64,000 nucleotides of DNA from UBA5078 sp040384465 (GTDB taxonomy: Bacteria > Pseudomonadota > Gammaproteobacteria > Pseudomonadales > Pseudohongiellaceae). The stretch lies in NCBI GenBank assembly GCA_040384465.1, contig JAZKJF010000003.1, positions 62,001-126,000 on the forward strand. Reading direction: 5' to 3'. Numbering within the stretch: position 1 is the stretch's first letter; every line of letters starts with the position of its first letter. Below the pieces are notes generated by a model. That model saw nothing but the letters and a program-made list of their open reading frames with translations, had not been told where the DNA came from and made no database searches. Below are positions 1 to 8,037 of this stretch, one piece after another. The translations under genes were made by a program, and so were the position numbers.

Positions 1-2
1 GC

Positions 3-437
3 GCAGAAATCACAGGGCTGTGGCAGGCGGGCGACCACTGGCAACTGCGCTCCTCCGTTGCCTGGAGCCGTGGCAAGGATGAGATCAGCGGTCGGCCGCT
101 CAACTCCGTCGATCCGCTGACCGGCGTGGTCAGTGCCCGTTACGACGCGAGCACCGGACGCTGGAGCGTGGAAACCCTGCTGACGCTGGTCGGAGAACAG
201 GACCGTGTTTCGGCGCCCGACAGAGTGACAGGCGAGCGCTACAGCCTTGTCGATCTCGTCGGCAGCTATCAGTTGGGCGAAGGCGCCTCCTTGCGCGTCG
301 GAGTCTTCAATCTCTTCGATGAAGATTACGCGCGCTGGAGCAGCATCAAAGGATTGGCGGCGGCCGATGCCAACAACATTGCCAAGGCGCAGGCGCCAGG
401 GACCAATTTCCGCGTAGGAGTGAATTATGAATTCTAA
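3..437 (+). CDS. TonB-dependent outer-membrane receptor, C-terminal part (5' end outside window)
   Basis: Open in frame from the first complete codon at 3 to the TAA at 435-437, about 144 residues, with the N-terminus outside the window. It shows alternating beta-strand patterns (LRSSVAWSRGKDEI, LVDLVGSYQLGEGASLRVGVFNLFDEDYARW) and ends in YEF, the terminal aromatic residue typical of BAM-inserted barrels. The phrase GVFNLFDEDY is characteristic of the last strands of TonB receptors. Such proteins import iron chelates, cobalamin or other metal complexes, but the ligand cannot be told from this fragment. The stop overlaps the next gene by 11 bases, so the receptor and the CbiX-like protein are probably translationally coupled and may handle the same metal or metallo-tetrapyrrole. 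Confidence 0.9.
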   Translation, partial: AEITGLWQAGDHWQLRSSVAWSRGKDEISGRPLNSVDPLTGVVSARYDASTGRWSVETLLTLVGEQDRVSAPDRVTGERYSLVDLVGSYQLGEGASLRVGVFNLFDEDYARWSSIKGLAAADANNIAKAQAPGTNFRVGVNYEF

Positions 438-1392
438 AGACAAGATCAAAACTCTGCTGCAACCGACATTGCTGGCCTTGAGTCTGGCGTATTCGTTAAG
501 CACCACCCACCACACCATCGCGCAGGAAGCTGATGATCTGGGAGTACTCGTCATGGCCCACGGCGGGTCCCTCGAATGGAACCAAGGCGTGCTCGACACT
601 GTGGCACCGTTGACTGAGGAGTACACGCTGGAAGTCGCTTTCGGCATGGCGGATGCGGTGTCGATGCAGGAGGCTGTCGCCCGTCTGGAAGAGCGCGGTG
701 CGGACCGAATCGCCGTGGTACGTCTGTTCATCAGCGGCGAGAGCTGGTACGAGCGCACCGAGCAGATCCTCGGCATGAAGGAAGGCGCTCCGGATCGCAC
801 TGCAGCCACGGCGGCGGTGGATGAGCACGCGGGTCACACGATGCCTGCAGCTACTGACGTAGCAACCGGGCAACCCGCCGCCATGGGCCACAGCATGGAG
901 TTCTGGAAGATCGACACGGAGGCACGCTTCGCCCTCAGCAAACCCGGCCTCGCGGAAGCGGAAGAAATGAGTGAGGTGCTGCTCGCCCGTGCTGCGGCAC
1001 TCAGCAAAAACCCGACGCAGGAAGACGTGCTGATTCTCGCACATGGCCCAGGCGACGACGCCGAAAACGCGCGCTGGATTGCCTACATCGAGGAGCGTGT
1101 GGCCAGGTTGCGCACAGATCATCCGTTCCGCAGTGTGAAAGTCGCGACACTGCGTGAAGACTGGGAAGAAAAACGCGTGGGCGCCGAACAGGAGGTGCGC
1201 GCGTTTGTCGACAATGCCAAAGCCACTGGTGGCACGGCCATTGTGATTCCCTATCGCGTTCATGGTTTCGGTCCCTATGCCGAAGTTCTGGAAGGATTGG
1301 ACTATGTCGCCGATGAACAGGGCCTGATTCCGCATGCAGGAGTCACGCGCTGGATTGCCGGGCAGATTGAGGAGTTGCACGCCGATCTCTGA
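427..1392 (+). CDS. Exported CbiX/sirohydrochlorin-chelatase-like protein with His/Met-rich insert
   Basis: This 321-residue protein resembles the two-lobed CbiX/SirB (class II chelatase) fold. Each half opens with a strand followed by a His: VLVMAHGGS (H45) and VLILAHGPG (H206), the positions of metal-handling histidines in this family. Residues 1-33 form a probable signal peptide (hydrophobic run, then TIAQEA), which is unusual because ordinary CbiX works in the cytoplasm. A low-complexity insert at about 132-162 contains DEHAGHTM and MGHSME and looks like a metal-binding loop. The ATG lies inside the end of the TonB-receptor gene. I infer a periplasmic metal- or tetrapyrrole-binding role alongside that receptor; chelatase activity is not demonstrated. 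Confidence 0.75.
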   Translation: MNSKDKIKTLLQPTLLALSLAYSLSTTHHTIAQEADDLGVLVMAHGGSLEWNQGVLDTVAPLTEEYTLEVAFGMADAVSMQEAVARLEERGADRIAVVRLFISGESWYERTEQILGMKEGAPDRTAATAAVDEHAGHTMPAATDVATGQPAAMGHSMEFWKIDTEARFALSKPGLAEAEEMSEVLLARAAALSKNPTQEDVLILAHGPGDDAENARWIAYIEERVARLRTDHPFRSVKVATLREDWEEKRVGAEQEVRAFVDNAKATGGTAIVIPYRVHGFGPYAEVLEGLDYVADEQGLIPHAGVTRWIAGQIEELHADL

Positions 1393-1433
1393 TCGATCGG
1401 TCGCAGCGTTTCACCTAACCGTTTTCTCTCGCC

Positions 1434-1460
1434 GGGAGCCTGCCACCGGGTCAGGCTCCC
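1434..1460. terminator. Stem-loop after the CbiX-like gene
   Basis: GGGAGCCTG (1434-1442) and CAGGCTCCC (1452-1460) form a perfect 9-bp stem with a 9-nt loop, 42 bases after the stop. No T-run follows, so intrinsic termination is only possible. The arm also resembles the core of the REP-like repeats elsewhere in the window. Confidence 0.45.
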
Positions 1461-1495
1461 ATCGTCCCGCCGCTCTGCTACACACCTCGTCCTCA

Positions 1496-1515
1496 ATTGA
1501 GATTCGATTCTCAAT
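1496..1515. promoter_or_regulatory. Fur-box-like dyad upstream of the serine hydrolase
   Basis: ATTGAGA (1496-1502) and TCTCAAT (1509-1515) are perfect inverted repeats separated by TTCGAT. The GAGA..TCTC dyad resembles the alternating purine/pyrimidine pattern of Fur boxes. It lies 54 bases before the ATG at 1570, in promoter position, and next to a TonB-receptor gene. Regulator identity is inference. Confidence 0.4.
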
Positions 1516-1569
1516 ATGCTTACATCCCTGTCGTTTCCACACAGCCAGCCATTCACCCGGGGGGGATTC

Positions 1570-2880
1570 ATGCGCAACCTTTTACAGACCTCATTGCAAA
1601 CCATCAGAATCAATCTGCAGCGCACGGGACTGGCACTGCTTATCGCAGCCGCAACGCTGGCACAGAGTCATGCACAAAGCGCTGACCGCAATCTGGCACA
1701 AGTCAGCCCGGAAGACGTCGGCATGAGCAGCACCGCCCTGGCAGCGTTCAACACTGGCATGCGCGGCGAAGTCGACAAGGGTCAACTCGCTGGCATCATC
1801 ACCATGATCGCCCGAGAAGGTAAGCTGGTGCACACCGATGTCTATGGGTATCAGGACCTCGAAAACAAAGTGCCGATGGATGAAGAGACCATCTTCCGCA
1901 TTTTCTCGATGACCAAACCCATCGTCGGCGTGGCGCTGATGACGCTGCATGAAGACGGCAAATTCAGCCTCGATGATCCGGTGGAAAAGTTCATCCCCGA
2001 ATTCGCCAATCTGCAAGTCGCAAAAGAAGACGGCCCCAATGGCATCCCCGTGACCGAACCCCAGCAACACAAGATGACCATGCGCGAACTGATGAGCCAC
2101 ACCGGCGGCCTCACTTATGGTTCTTTCTCGCGCTCTCAGGTCGACACGCTCTACACCCAGGCGGACGTCACGGACCGCAATTCCACGCTCAAGGACATGA
2201 TCGCCAAGCTCGCGCAGATTCCTCTGCGCCAGCAGCCCGGCAGCGCATGGCATTACAGCGTGTCCGTGGACGTGCAGGGCTATCTGGTGGAAGTGCTGTC
2301 CGGCCAGACGCTCGATGTCTATCTGCAGGAGCAGCTCTTCGCGCCGCTGGGCATGGTCGATACGCGCTTCTACGTGGGCAGTGAGAAAGCCGCACGTTTC
2401 TCCCGCGAATACACCTCTTCCCCCACCGGGTTGAGCAGCCCGGAGAACGGCGAATTCATCGAGCCCGCCTCTTTTCTCTCCGGCGGTGGCGGCCTGACCT
2501 CCACCGCTGGCGACTACCTGCGCTTCGCCCAGATGGTCGCCAATGGTGGTGAGCTGGACGGCGTGCGTATCCTCAAGCCGGAGACTGTCGACCTGATGCG
2601 GAGCAGTCAGCTGCCCGAGGGCATGACCGAGATTCCGGGTTACACCGGCAACGCGTTCGGGTTGGATTTCGCAGTGGTGGTTGACCCAGCTAGCAATGGC
2701 GGCATGTCTGCAGGGAGTTACTGGTGGTGGGGCATCGCGGGGTCGTGGTTCTGGATAGACCCAGTGGAAGATCTGGTTTTTGTCGGCATGATCCAGAATC
2801 GGAATTTGCGGTATGCGCGGCAGTTGCAGTTGATGAGCAAGGAGTTGGTGTATGGGGCGATTACGGAGTCTAAAAAATAA
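1570..2880 (+). CDS. Secreted serine hydrolase, beta-lactamase/class C PBP family
   Basis: The 436-residue product starts at the ATG at 1570, which follows a G-rich stretch and gives a clear signal peptide (hydrophobic LALLIAAATLA, then SHAQS). An in-frame ATG at 1516 would add 18 residues and overlap the dyad region. The SxxK nucleophile motif is FSMTKP (S113, K116). A YxS/YxN-type element appears in WHYSVSVD, and SHTGGLTYG is typical of the EstB/class C beta-lactamase-related group. The C-terminal GSWFWIDP strand is also family-typical. These enzymes are periplasmic esterases, peptidases or amidases, and the substrate cannot be predicted. It may be iron-regulated given the dyad upstream. 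Confidence 0.9.
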   Translation: MRNLLQTSLQTIRINLQRTGLALLIAAATLAQSHAQSADRNLAQVSPEDVGMSSTALAAFNTGMRGEVDKGQLAGIITMIAREGKLVHTDVYGYQDLENKVPMDEETIFRIFSMTKPIVGVALMTLHEDGKFSLDDPVEKFIPEFANLQVAKEDGPNGIPVTEPQQHKMTMRELMSHTGGLTYGSFSRSQVDTLYTQADVTDRNSTLKDMIAKLAQIPLRQQPGSAWHYSVSVDVQGYLVEVLSGQTLDVYLQEQLFAPLGMVDTRFYVGSEKAARFSREYTSSPTGLSSPENGEFIEPASFLSGGGGLTSTAGDYLRFAQMVANGGELDGVRILKPETVDLMRSSQLPEGMTEIPGYTGNAFGLDFAVVVDPASNGGMSAGSYWWWGIAGSWFWIDPVEDLVFVGMIQNRNLRYARQLQLMSKELVYGAITESKK

Positions 2881-2963
2881 TTTGACTGGTTACTCTTTGC
2901 CTGTATGAGCCTGCCCTGCAGGCGACGGCGATTACGGAGTCTAAAAAGCAATTTGATTGGTTA
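2857..2963. repeat. 36-bp direct duplication flanking one REP arm
   Basis: The last 24 bases of the serine-hydrolase gene plus the next 12 (2857-2892, starting GCGATTACGGAGTC) recur at 2928-2963 with three mismatches, an offset of 71 bases. Between the copies lies a single REP-type arm (AGCCTGCCCTGCAGGCGAC, about 2909-2927). This could be a slipped-strand or recombination duplication associated with the palindrome. Confidence 0.75.
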
Positions 2964-2981
2964 GCGCTCTGTAGTCCGATC

Positions 2982-3092
2982 AGTGTGAACAGGGGGCCCG
3001 GTGCAGGACACGCCCGTGAATACGTCCATGTAGGGCTCGCTTTCGCCATCCATGGCTCAAGACGGTCCTGTACCGGGCCCCCTGTTCACACT
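2982..3092. repeat. Palindromic element: 28-bp inverted repeats around a 55-bp core
   Basis: The left arm at 2982-3009 (starting AGTGTGAACAGGGGGCCCGG) is matched by its reverse complement at 3065-3092 with one mismatch. The 55-bp core is GC-rich and has no ORF. The size and symmetry suggest a small non-autonomous dispersed element or a strong structured terminator. Confidence 0.7.
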
Positions 3093-3159
3093 AATCTCGC
3101 AAGTACCGACTGCTAAACCGTTATACACTTCGAAAGTGAATTCGCGCCGAAATCGGGAT

Positions 3160-3227
3160 GGTCGCCTGCAGGGCAGGCTCCTACAGAGGGAGACACACTG
3201 ACTGTATAAGCCTGCCCCGCAGGCGAC
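3160..3227. repeat. REP-like palindrome pair, class A
   Basis: GGTCGCCTGCAGGGCAGGCT.. (from 3160) and its near reverse complement ending CCTGCCCCGCAGGCGACC (to 3227) face each other about 17 bases apart. Each arm is itself a mini-palindrome (GCCTGC/GCAGGC). It lies just beyond the 3' end of the alcohol dehydrogenase gene and could terminate its transcript. The gene-free stretch 2881-3241 holds only this element, the duplication and the larger palindrome. Confidence 0.8.
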
Positions 3228-3241
3228 CGACCGGGGCCGCA

Positions 3242-4282
3242 TCAACCACCCCGCAGCACAATTCTCCCCTGTACCTTGCCCGCCTTCAGGTCAGCGAGGG
3301 CTTGGGTGGCTTGGGCCAGCGGGCGTTCTTCGATGCGGATCGGGGCGATGCGCCCGGCGCGTACCAGAGCCATGAGTTCGGCCATTTCCTGCAAGCTGCC
3401 GACGTAGCTGCCCTGAATAATGCGTGCATTCATCGGGAGGAACGGTAGCGGGATGTTGAGTGCACCGCCGTAGAGTCCTACGATCACGAGCCTGCCACCT
3501 TTGCGCAGGCATGAGAGCCCGAAGCCCGTTGAGGCTTCGGCGCCTACAAAGTCCAATGCGGCAAAGACTCCGCCGTCGCTTAGTTTCTTGATGGCTTTGA
3601 TCTGCTCGCGGTCCGAAGAATCGAACACGCGGCTGGCGCCGAAATCTTTCGCCGCTTCTCGCTTGCGGGGATCGATGTCGGCCACCAGCGGGTCGATGCC
3701 CATCGACAACGCGATCTGCACGGCCATCATGCCGACGCCGCCCGCGCCGATGATCAGCACCTCGTCGCCGTCAACGCGGTCGGCAATTTTCTTCAGCGCG
3801 CTGTAAGCCGTCAGTCCCGAGCAGGCATAGGTGGAGGCGAGTGCATCGTCGACTGAGCCCTTGTCGAACAGGTAACGACTGTGAGGGACGAGTACGTAGT
3901 CGGCAAAGCCGCCGGGCATGACTGTGCCGAGCCCACGGCCCGGCGTGCAGAGATGTTCTTCGCCACGGCGGCAGGACGCACACTTACCGCAGCCAATCCA
4001 AGGGTAGACGACACGACGATCTCCGATGCGTGCGTCCGTCACCTCCGGCCCCACGGCCACCACTTCGCCGAAGATCTCGTGGCCCAGCACCAGACCGGGG
4101 TGCCCGACTTCAAGACGCTTGTCATTGCCGAGATTGAAGACACCTTCGTGCAGATGAATGTCGGAGTGGCAGACGCCGCAAGCCAGCATCTTCAAAAGTA
4201 TCTCGGTGCCCTGCGGCACCGGCGTGGGTGACTCTTTCGCCACCAGCGGTGCGCCGGGTGTTGTTGTTTCGTATGCAATCAT
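3242..4282 (-). CDS. Zinc-dependent alcohol dehydrogenase (MDR family)
   Basis: The 346-residue protein is a full-length medium-chain dehydrogenase. Catalytic-zinc ligands are visible in ACGVCHSD (C38) and GHEIFGEV (H68, E69). The structural-zinc loop is GCGKCASCRRGEEHLC (C98, C101, C104, C112), and the Rossmann motif is GAGGVGMMAV. It should oxidise alcohols to aldehydes with NAD(P). It is transcribed in the same direction as the beta-oxidation genes upstream, separated by the palindrome that contains the assembly gap, so a shared transcript is possible but cannot be judged. Substrate is unknown. Confidence 0.92.
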   Translation of the reverse strand: MIAYETTTPGAPLVAKESPTPVPQGTEILLKMLACGVCHSDIHLHEGVFNLGNDKRLEVGHPGLVLGHEIFGEVVAVGPEVTDARIGDRRVVYPWIGCGKCASCRRGEEHLCTPGRGLGTVMPGGFADYVLVPHSRYLFDKGSVDDALASTYACSGLTAYSALKKIADRVDGDEVLIIGAGGVGMMAVQIALSMGIDPLVADIDPRKREAAKDFGASRVFDSSDREQIKAIKKLSDGGVFAALDFVGAEASTGFGLSCLRKGGRLVIVGLYGGALNIPLPFLPMNARIIQGSYVGSLQEMAELMALVRAGRIAPIRIEERPLAQATQALADLKAGKVQGRIVLRGG

Positions 4283-4298
4283 GTCAATTGACCCTCAT

Positions 4299-4411
4299 GT
4301 AGGAGCTGGNNNNNNNNNNNNNNNNNNNNNNNNNNNNNNNNNNNNNNNNNNNNNNNNNNNNNNNNNNNNNNNNNNNNNNATGCGTCAGTCGCCGGCAGGC
4401 CAGCTCCTACA
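4299..4411. repeat. REP-like palindrome interrupted by a 70-N assembly gap
   Basis: TGTAGGAGCTGG (4298-4309) runs into Ns at 4310-4379. The sequence resumes with GTCGCCGGCAGGCCAGCTCC and TACA, whose end is the reverse complement of the left flank. The gap therefore sits inside an inverted-repeat element, a usual place for assemblies to break. The true length is unknown. Confidence 0.75.
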
Positions 4412-4422
4412 AAATCCTCTCG

Positions 4423-6537
4423 CTATTCCTGCGCGGCTGCCCACGCGGCGAAGGTGCTGCCTTCCTTCGCGAGCTTCTCCAAGAGCGGAGCGGGCTTCCA
4501 GAACTCGGCGCCCTGCTCCTCGCGGAATCGGCAGATGCTGTCGTACACATTCTTGAGGCCGACTTCATCGGCGTAGAACATCGGGCCGCCCTTCGCGCTC
4601 GGGAAGGCATAGCCGTAGACGTAAACGATATCGATGTCGCCGGGGCGCTGCGCGATGCCTTCTTCCAGAATCAGCGCGCCCTCGTTGATCAGCGGATACA
4701 TCAGCCGCGCCACGATCTCCTCGTTGCTGATCTCGCGGCGCTGGATACCGAATTTCTCCGCGTGCGCCTTGATCAGCGCATCTACTGCCGGGTCGGGCAG
4801 GCGGGCGCGGGTCTGCGGATCGTACTGGTAATAACCGGCACCGGACTTCTGGCCGAGCCGTCCCATCTCCACGAGAGCGGAGGCGATGCTGTGGGTGCGC
4901 GGGTCGATCTTGTCGCCAGCAGCCTCGCGTGCCTGCCGGGCCTTGTAGCCAACGTCGAGTCCGGCGAGGTCGCCCATCGCCAGCGGCCCCATCGCCATGC
5001 CGAAGTCCTCGGCCGCCGCATCGATCTGCGCGGGACTGGCGCCGTCAAGCAGCAGCAGTTGCGCCTGTCTGCCGTAGCCGCCGAGCATGCGATTGCCAAT
5101 GAAGCCATAGCACACGCGTGAGAGCGCGCACACCTTGCCGATTTTCTTGCCGATCTGCATGGCAGTGGCCAACACGTCATCGGCCGTCTTGGCGCCACGT
5201 ACCACTTCCAGCAGTTTCATGACGTTGGCGGGGCTGAAGAAGTGCATGCCGAGCACGTCCTGCGGACGCTTGGTGGCGGCGGCGATGTCGTCGACGTTCT
5301 GGTACGAGGTGTTGGTGGCCATGATGGCGCAGGGCTTGCACACCGCGTCCAGTTTCGCGAACACCTCTTTCTTGATGTCCGGATTCTCGAATACGGCTTC
5401 GATCACCAGATCGACATCGGCCAGATCGGCGTAGGCAGTGGTGCCACTGATCAGCTGCAGACGCTCGGCCATCTCCGCCTCGCTCATCTTGCCCTTCTGC
5501 ACGGTGATGCTGTAATTCTTGCGGATGATGCCGAGGCCACGCTCCAGCGCCTCGGCGTTGATCTCCAGCATCGTTACCGGGATGCCGACGTTGGCGAAGC
5601 ACATGGCGATGCCTCCGCCCATGGTGCCGCCGCCGATGATGGCGACACGCTTGATGTCCCGCACCGGCGTATTGGCAGGCAGATCCTTGATCTTCGCGGC
5701 TTCACGCTCGGCGAAGAAAACATGCCGCATGGCGCGGGACTGGGGAGACTGCAGGCACTCGACGAACAGCTCGCGCTCGCGCTGCAGACCTTGGTCGATC
5801 GGCAGTTGCACCGCTGCTTCCACACAGGAAACAATGCGGTCCAGCGCAATCTGGCCACGGGCTCGCTGCGCCAGTTTCTTGCGATAGGTGTCGAAGAAAC
5901 CCGGTTCGAGTGTGGCCGGGTCGATAGTGATGTCGCGGATGCGCTTGAGCGGGGCGCCGGAATTGACCAGATCACGGGCATAGCGCAGAGCACCTACCTT
6001 CAGGTCGCCGTCGACAATCTCGTCGATGAGATTCATGTCGCTGGCCTCGGCGGCACTGATGGGATTGCCGCTGGTGATCAACTCCAGAGCTGCCTTCACA
6101 CCAGCGATGCGGGGCACACGCTGCGTGCCACCGGCGCCCGGCAGAATACCCAGCTTCACCTCGGGCAAACCGACCTTGGCGGAAGTGACAGCACAGCGGT
6201 AATGACAGGCCAGCGAGGTCTCGAAGCCTCCGCCAAGCGCGGTGCCGTGAAGCGCCGCCACAATCAGTTTTCGGGAGTTCTCCAGGGTTATCAGCACTTC
6301 GGGGAGCGAAGGCGACATCGGTGGTTTACCGAACTCGGTGATGTCGGCCCCGGCGATAAAGGTGCGACCGGCGCAGATCAGTACCAGCGCCTCACTGGCA
6401 TCGGTCTGAGCCGCCGTCACCGCCGCTTGCAGGCCAGCCCGCAGCGCCTGCGACAGCGCATTGACCGGTGGATTGTTCACGGTGATGACGCCGATGTTGT
6501 CGATAATTTCGTAGCTGACGACTGCGGTGTTGGTCAT
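4423..6537 (-). CDS. Enoyl-CoA hydratase / 3-hydroxyacyl-CoA dehydrogenase fusion
   Basis: The 704-residue bifunctional beta-oxidation enzyme has an N-terminal crotonase domain (about 1-200) with GLPEVKLGILPGAGGTQR, which carries a catalytic-type Glu and an oxyanion-hole region. The NAD-binding 3-hydroxyacyl-CoA dehydrogenase domain starts near 300 with GGGTMGGGIA, and GMHFFSPANVMKLLEVV is its signature. Two C-terminal dehydrogenase repeats follow. The length and order match FadJ/FadB-type alpha subunits. It should hydrate enoyl-CoA and oxidise L-3-hydroxyacyl-CoA in the cytoplasm. The thiolase gene lies immediately upstream on the same strand, giving a complete hydratase-dehydrogenase-thiolase set. 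A REP pair separates the two genes and may set their expression ratio. Confidence 0.95.
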   Translation of the reverse strand: MTNTAVVSYEIIDNIGVITVNNPPVNALSQALRAGLQAAVTAAQTDASEALVLICAGRTFIAGADITEFGKPPMSPSLPEVLITLENSRKLIVAALHGTALGGGFETSLACHYRCAVTSAKVGLPEVKLGILPGAGGTQRVPRIAGVKAALELITSGNPISAAEASDMNLIDEIVDGDLKVGALRYARDLVNSGAPLKRIRDITIDPATLEPGFFDTYRKKLAQRARGQIALDRIVSCVEAAVQLPIDQGLQRERELFVECLQSPQSRAMRHVFFAEREAAKIKDLPANTPVRDIKRVAIIGGGTMGGGIAMCFANVGIPVTMLEINAEALERGLGIIRKNYSITVQKGKMSEAEMAERLQLISGTTAYADLADVDLVIEAVFENPDIKKEVFAKLDAVCKPCAIMATNTSYQNVDDIAAATKRPQDVLGMHFFSPANVMKLLEVVRGAKTADDVLATAMQIGKKIGKVCALSRVCYGFIGNRMLGGYGRQAQLLLLDGASPAQIDAAAEDFGMAMGPLAMGDLAGLDVGYKARQAREAAGDKIDPRTHSIASALVEMGRLGQKSGAGYYQYDPQTRARLPDPAVDALIKAHAEKFGIQRREISNEEIVARLMYPLINEGALILEEGIAQRPGDIDIVYVYGYAFPSAKGGPMFYADEVGLKNVYDSICRFREEQGAEFWKPAPLLEKLAKEGSTFAAWAAAQE

Positions 6538-6566
6538 GCGTGTTCCTCATTTTTGAATTCAATTTT

Positions 6567-6630
6567 GTAGGAGCCTGCCCTGCAGGCGACGGCCCGGCAC
6601 ATATCGGTCGCCTGCAGGGCAGGCTCCTAC
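6567..6630. repeat. REP pair, class A (perfect 24-bp inverted repeat)
   Basis: The left arm 6567-6590 (GTAGGAGCCTGCCCTGCAGG..) and right arm 6607-6630 are exact reverse complements with a 16-nt loop. Each arm can also fold alone (GCCTGC-CCT-GCAGGC). It sits between the thiolase and hydratase/dehydrogenase genes of one operon, where such elements often stabilise upstream mRNA or attenuate downstream expression. Confidence 0.9.
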
Positions 6631-6640
6631 GTGTTCGTCG

Positions 6641-7855
6641 TCAATCCAGCCGCTCGATGATTGCCGCCACGCCCTGCCCGATGCCAATGCACAGGCTCAC
6701 CAGCGCATAGCGCCCACCGCTGCGCTCCAGCTGTCGCACGGTGCTCAGCGCGATGCGGGCACCGGAGGCGCCCAACGGGTGTCCTATGGCGATGGCACCA
6801 CCGTTCGGGTTGACGCGCGGGTCGTCAAAGGCGACACCCAGCAGCTGCAGACAACCCAGCACCTGAGTCGCAAAGGCCTCGTTGATCTCGATGATGTCCA
6901 TGTCCGCCAGCGTCAGGCCAGCACGGGCCAGCGCCTTGCGTCCGGCAAACACGGGGCCGAGTCCCATGACGCGCGGCTCTACCCCGGCAATCGCCCCAGC
7001 GACGATGCGGGCACGCGGCCGGGCACCGTATTTCTCGCCGATAGCACGATTGCCGATGACCAAAGTGGCAGCGCCGTCGTTGATCCCGGAGGCATTGCCA
7101 GCGGTGACCACCCCACCTTCAAACAGCGGCCGCAAACCCGCCAGCGCCTGTACCGTGGAATCGGGGCGCGGATGCTCGTCTTCGGCGACCTGCAGCGGTG
7201 GCAGCTTACGGCCCTGCGGAACAGCAGTGGGGATGATCTCATCGCGAAAGAACCCGGCCGCGCGGGCGGCTTCGTATTTGGCTTGTGACGCGGCGGCAAA
7301 GACATCGCTGTGGGCACGGGAAATACCAAGATCGGCGGCGATGTTGTCCGCCGTCTGCGGCATGGTGTCGCCACCGAATGCCGCAGCAAACAGGGGATTG
7401 GTGAAACGGGCACCGAGGGTGCTGTCGGCCAGCTGCTGGCCACGGTCATAGGCCGTGGTCGCCTTGGAGAGGATCAACGGGGCGCGGCTCATGGACTCGA
7501 CGCCACCGGCCAGGAACAACTGGCCCTCGCCGCTCTTCACGCCTCGGGCGGCGTCCAGCACGGCCGCCAGCCCTGAACCGCACAGGCGATTGACCGTCAG
7601 CCCGCCGACAGAGGTTGGCATGCCCGCCAGCAGCGCGGCGAAGCGCCCGACGTTGCGGCAATCCTCCCCGGCCTGATTGGTGTTGCCCATGATCACATCT
7701 TCGTAGTCGCCGCCCGCAAACGGATTGCGGCCGACCACAGACTTGATGATGTGGGCGAGCAGATCATCCGGACGCACGGAAGCAAGCGCTCCGCCCTGCC
7801 GTCCAAACGCGCTTCTGCCGCCATCGTAAATATATGCGTCCAAATTACCGGTCAT
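6641..7855 (-). CDS. Acetyl-CoA C-acyltransferase (thiolase)
   Basis: The 404-residue thiolase has an acyl-accepting Cys in VNRLCGSGLAAV (C92). The family signature NPNGGAIAIGHPLGASGARI near residue 360 supplies the His, and LCIGIGQGVA near the C-terminus supplies the second Cys. It catalyses the last step of beta-oxidation, or the thiolytic step of aromatic degradation as in PcaF-like enzymes; the hydratase/dehydrogenase fusion downstream favours beta-oxidation. The ATG is followed by a complete N-terminus without a targeting peptide. Confidence 0.94.
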   Translation of the reverse strand: MTGNLDAYIYDGGRSAFGRQGGALASVRPDDLLAHIIKSVVGRNPFAGGDYEDVIMGNTNQAGEDCRNVGRFAALLAGMPTSVGGLTVNRLCGSGLAAVLDAARGVKSGEGQLFLAGGVESMSRAPLILSKATTAYDRGQQLADSTLGARFTNPLFAAAFGGDTMPQTADNIAADLGISRAHSDVFAAASQAKYEAARAAGFFRDEIIPTAVPQGRKLPPLQVAEDEHPRPDSTVQALAGLRPLFEGGVVTAGNASGINDGAATLVIGNRAIGEKYGARPRARIVAGAIAGVEPRVMGLGPVFAGRKALARAGLTLADMDIIEINEAFATQVLGCLQLLGVAFDDPRVNPNGGAIAIGHPLGASGARIALSTVRQLERSGGRYALVSLCIGIGQGVAAIIERLD

Positions 7856-7949
7856 CGCTCACTCTCATTTGTTCGGGAGCACAGCGTAGCACAGGGGCTT
7901 AAACAGGTGGAATTCGCTCTGCCGAGTCTTTAAGCTGCGTCAAACCATC

Positions 7950-8012
7950 TGTGGGAGCGGGCCTGCCCGCGATTTTGTGCAGAATTCATCGCGGGCAAGG
8001 CCCGCTCCCACA
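7950..8012. repeat. REP pair, class B
   Basis: The left arm 7950-7973 (TGTGGGAGCGGGCCTGCCCG..) and right arm 7988-8012 are reverse complements apart from one extra A. The element lies between the divergent thiolase and acyl-CoA dehydrogenase genes, 25 bases before the latter's ATG, so it may be in that gene's 5' leader. Confidence 0.88.
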
Positions 8013-8037
8013 GAGATTGAATTCAGGGGAGAGCAAC

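Noticed and set aside
496..1380. Leftward 294-codon ORF opposite the CbiX-like gene
   Set aside because: Antisense shadow without RBS or recognisable domain.
5242..6570. Long rightward ORF (442 codons) opposite the hydratase/dehydrogenase gene
   Set aside because: Low-complexity His/Gly/Asp-rich translation typical of a GC-rich antisense frame; the opposite strand encodes an unmistakable enzyme.
7951..8037. N-terminal extension of the acyl-CoA dehydrogenase at 8038
   Set aside because: The extra codons are the class B REP pair; a good RBS precedes the ATG at 8038.
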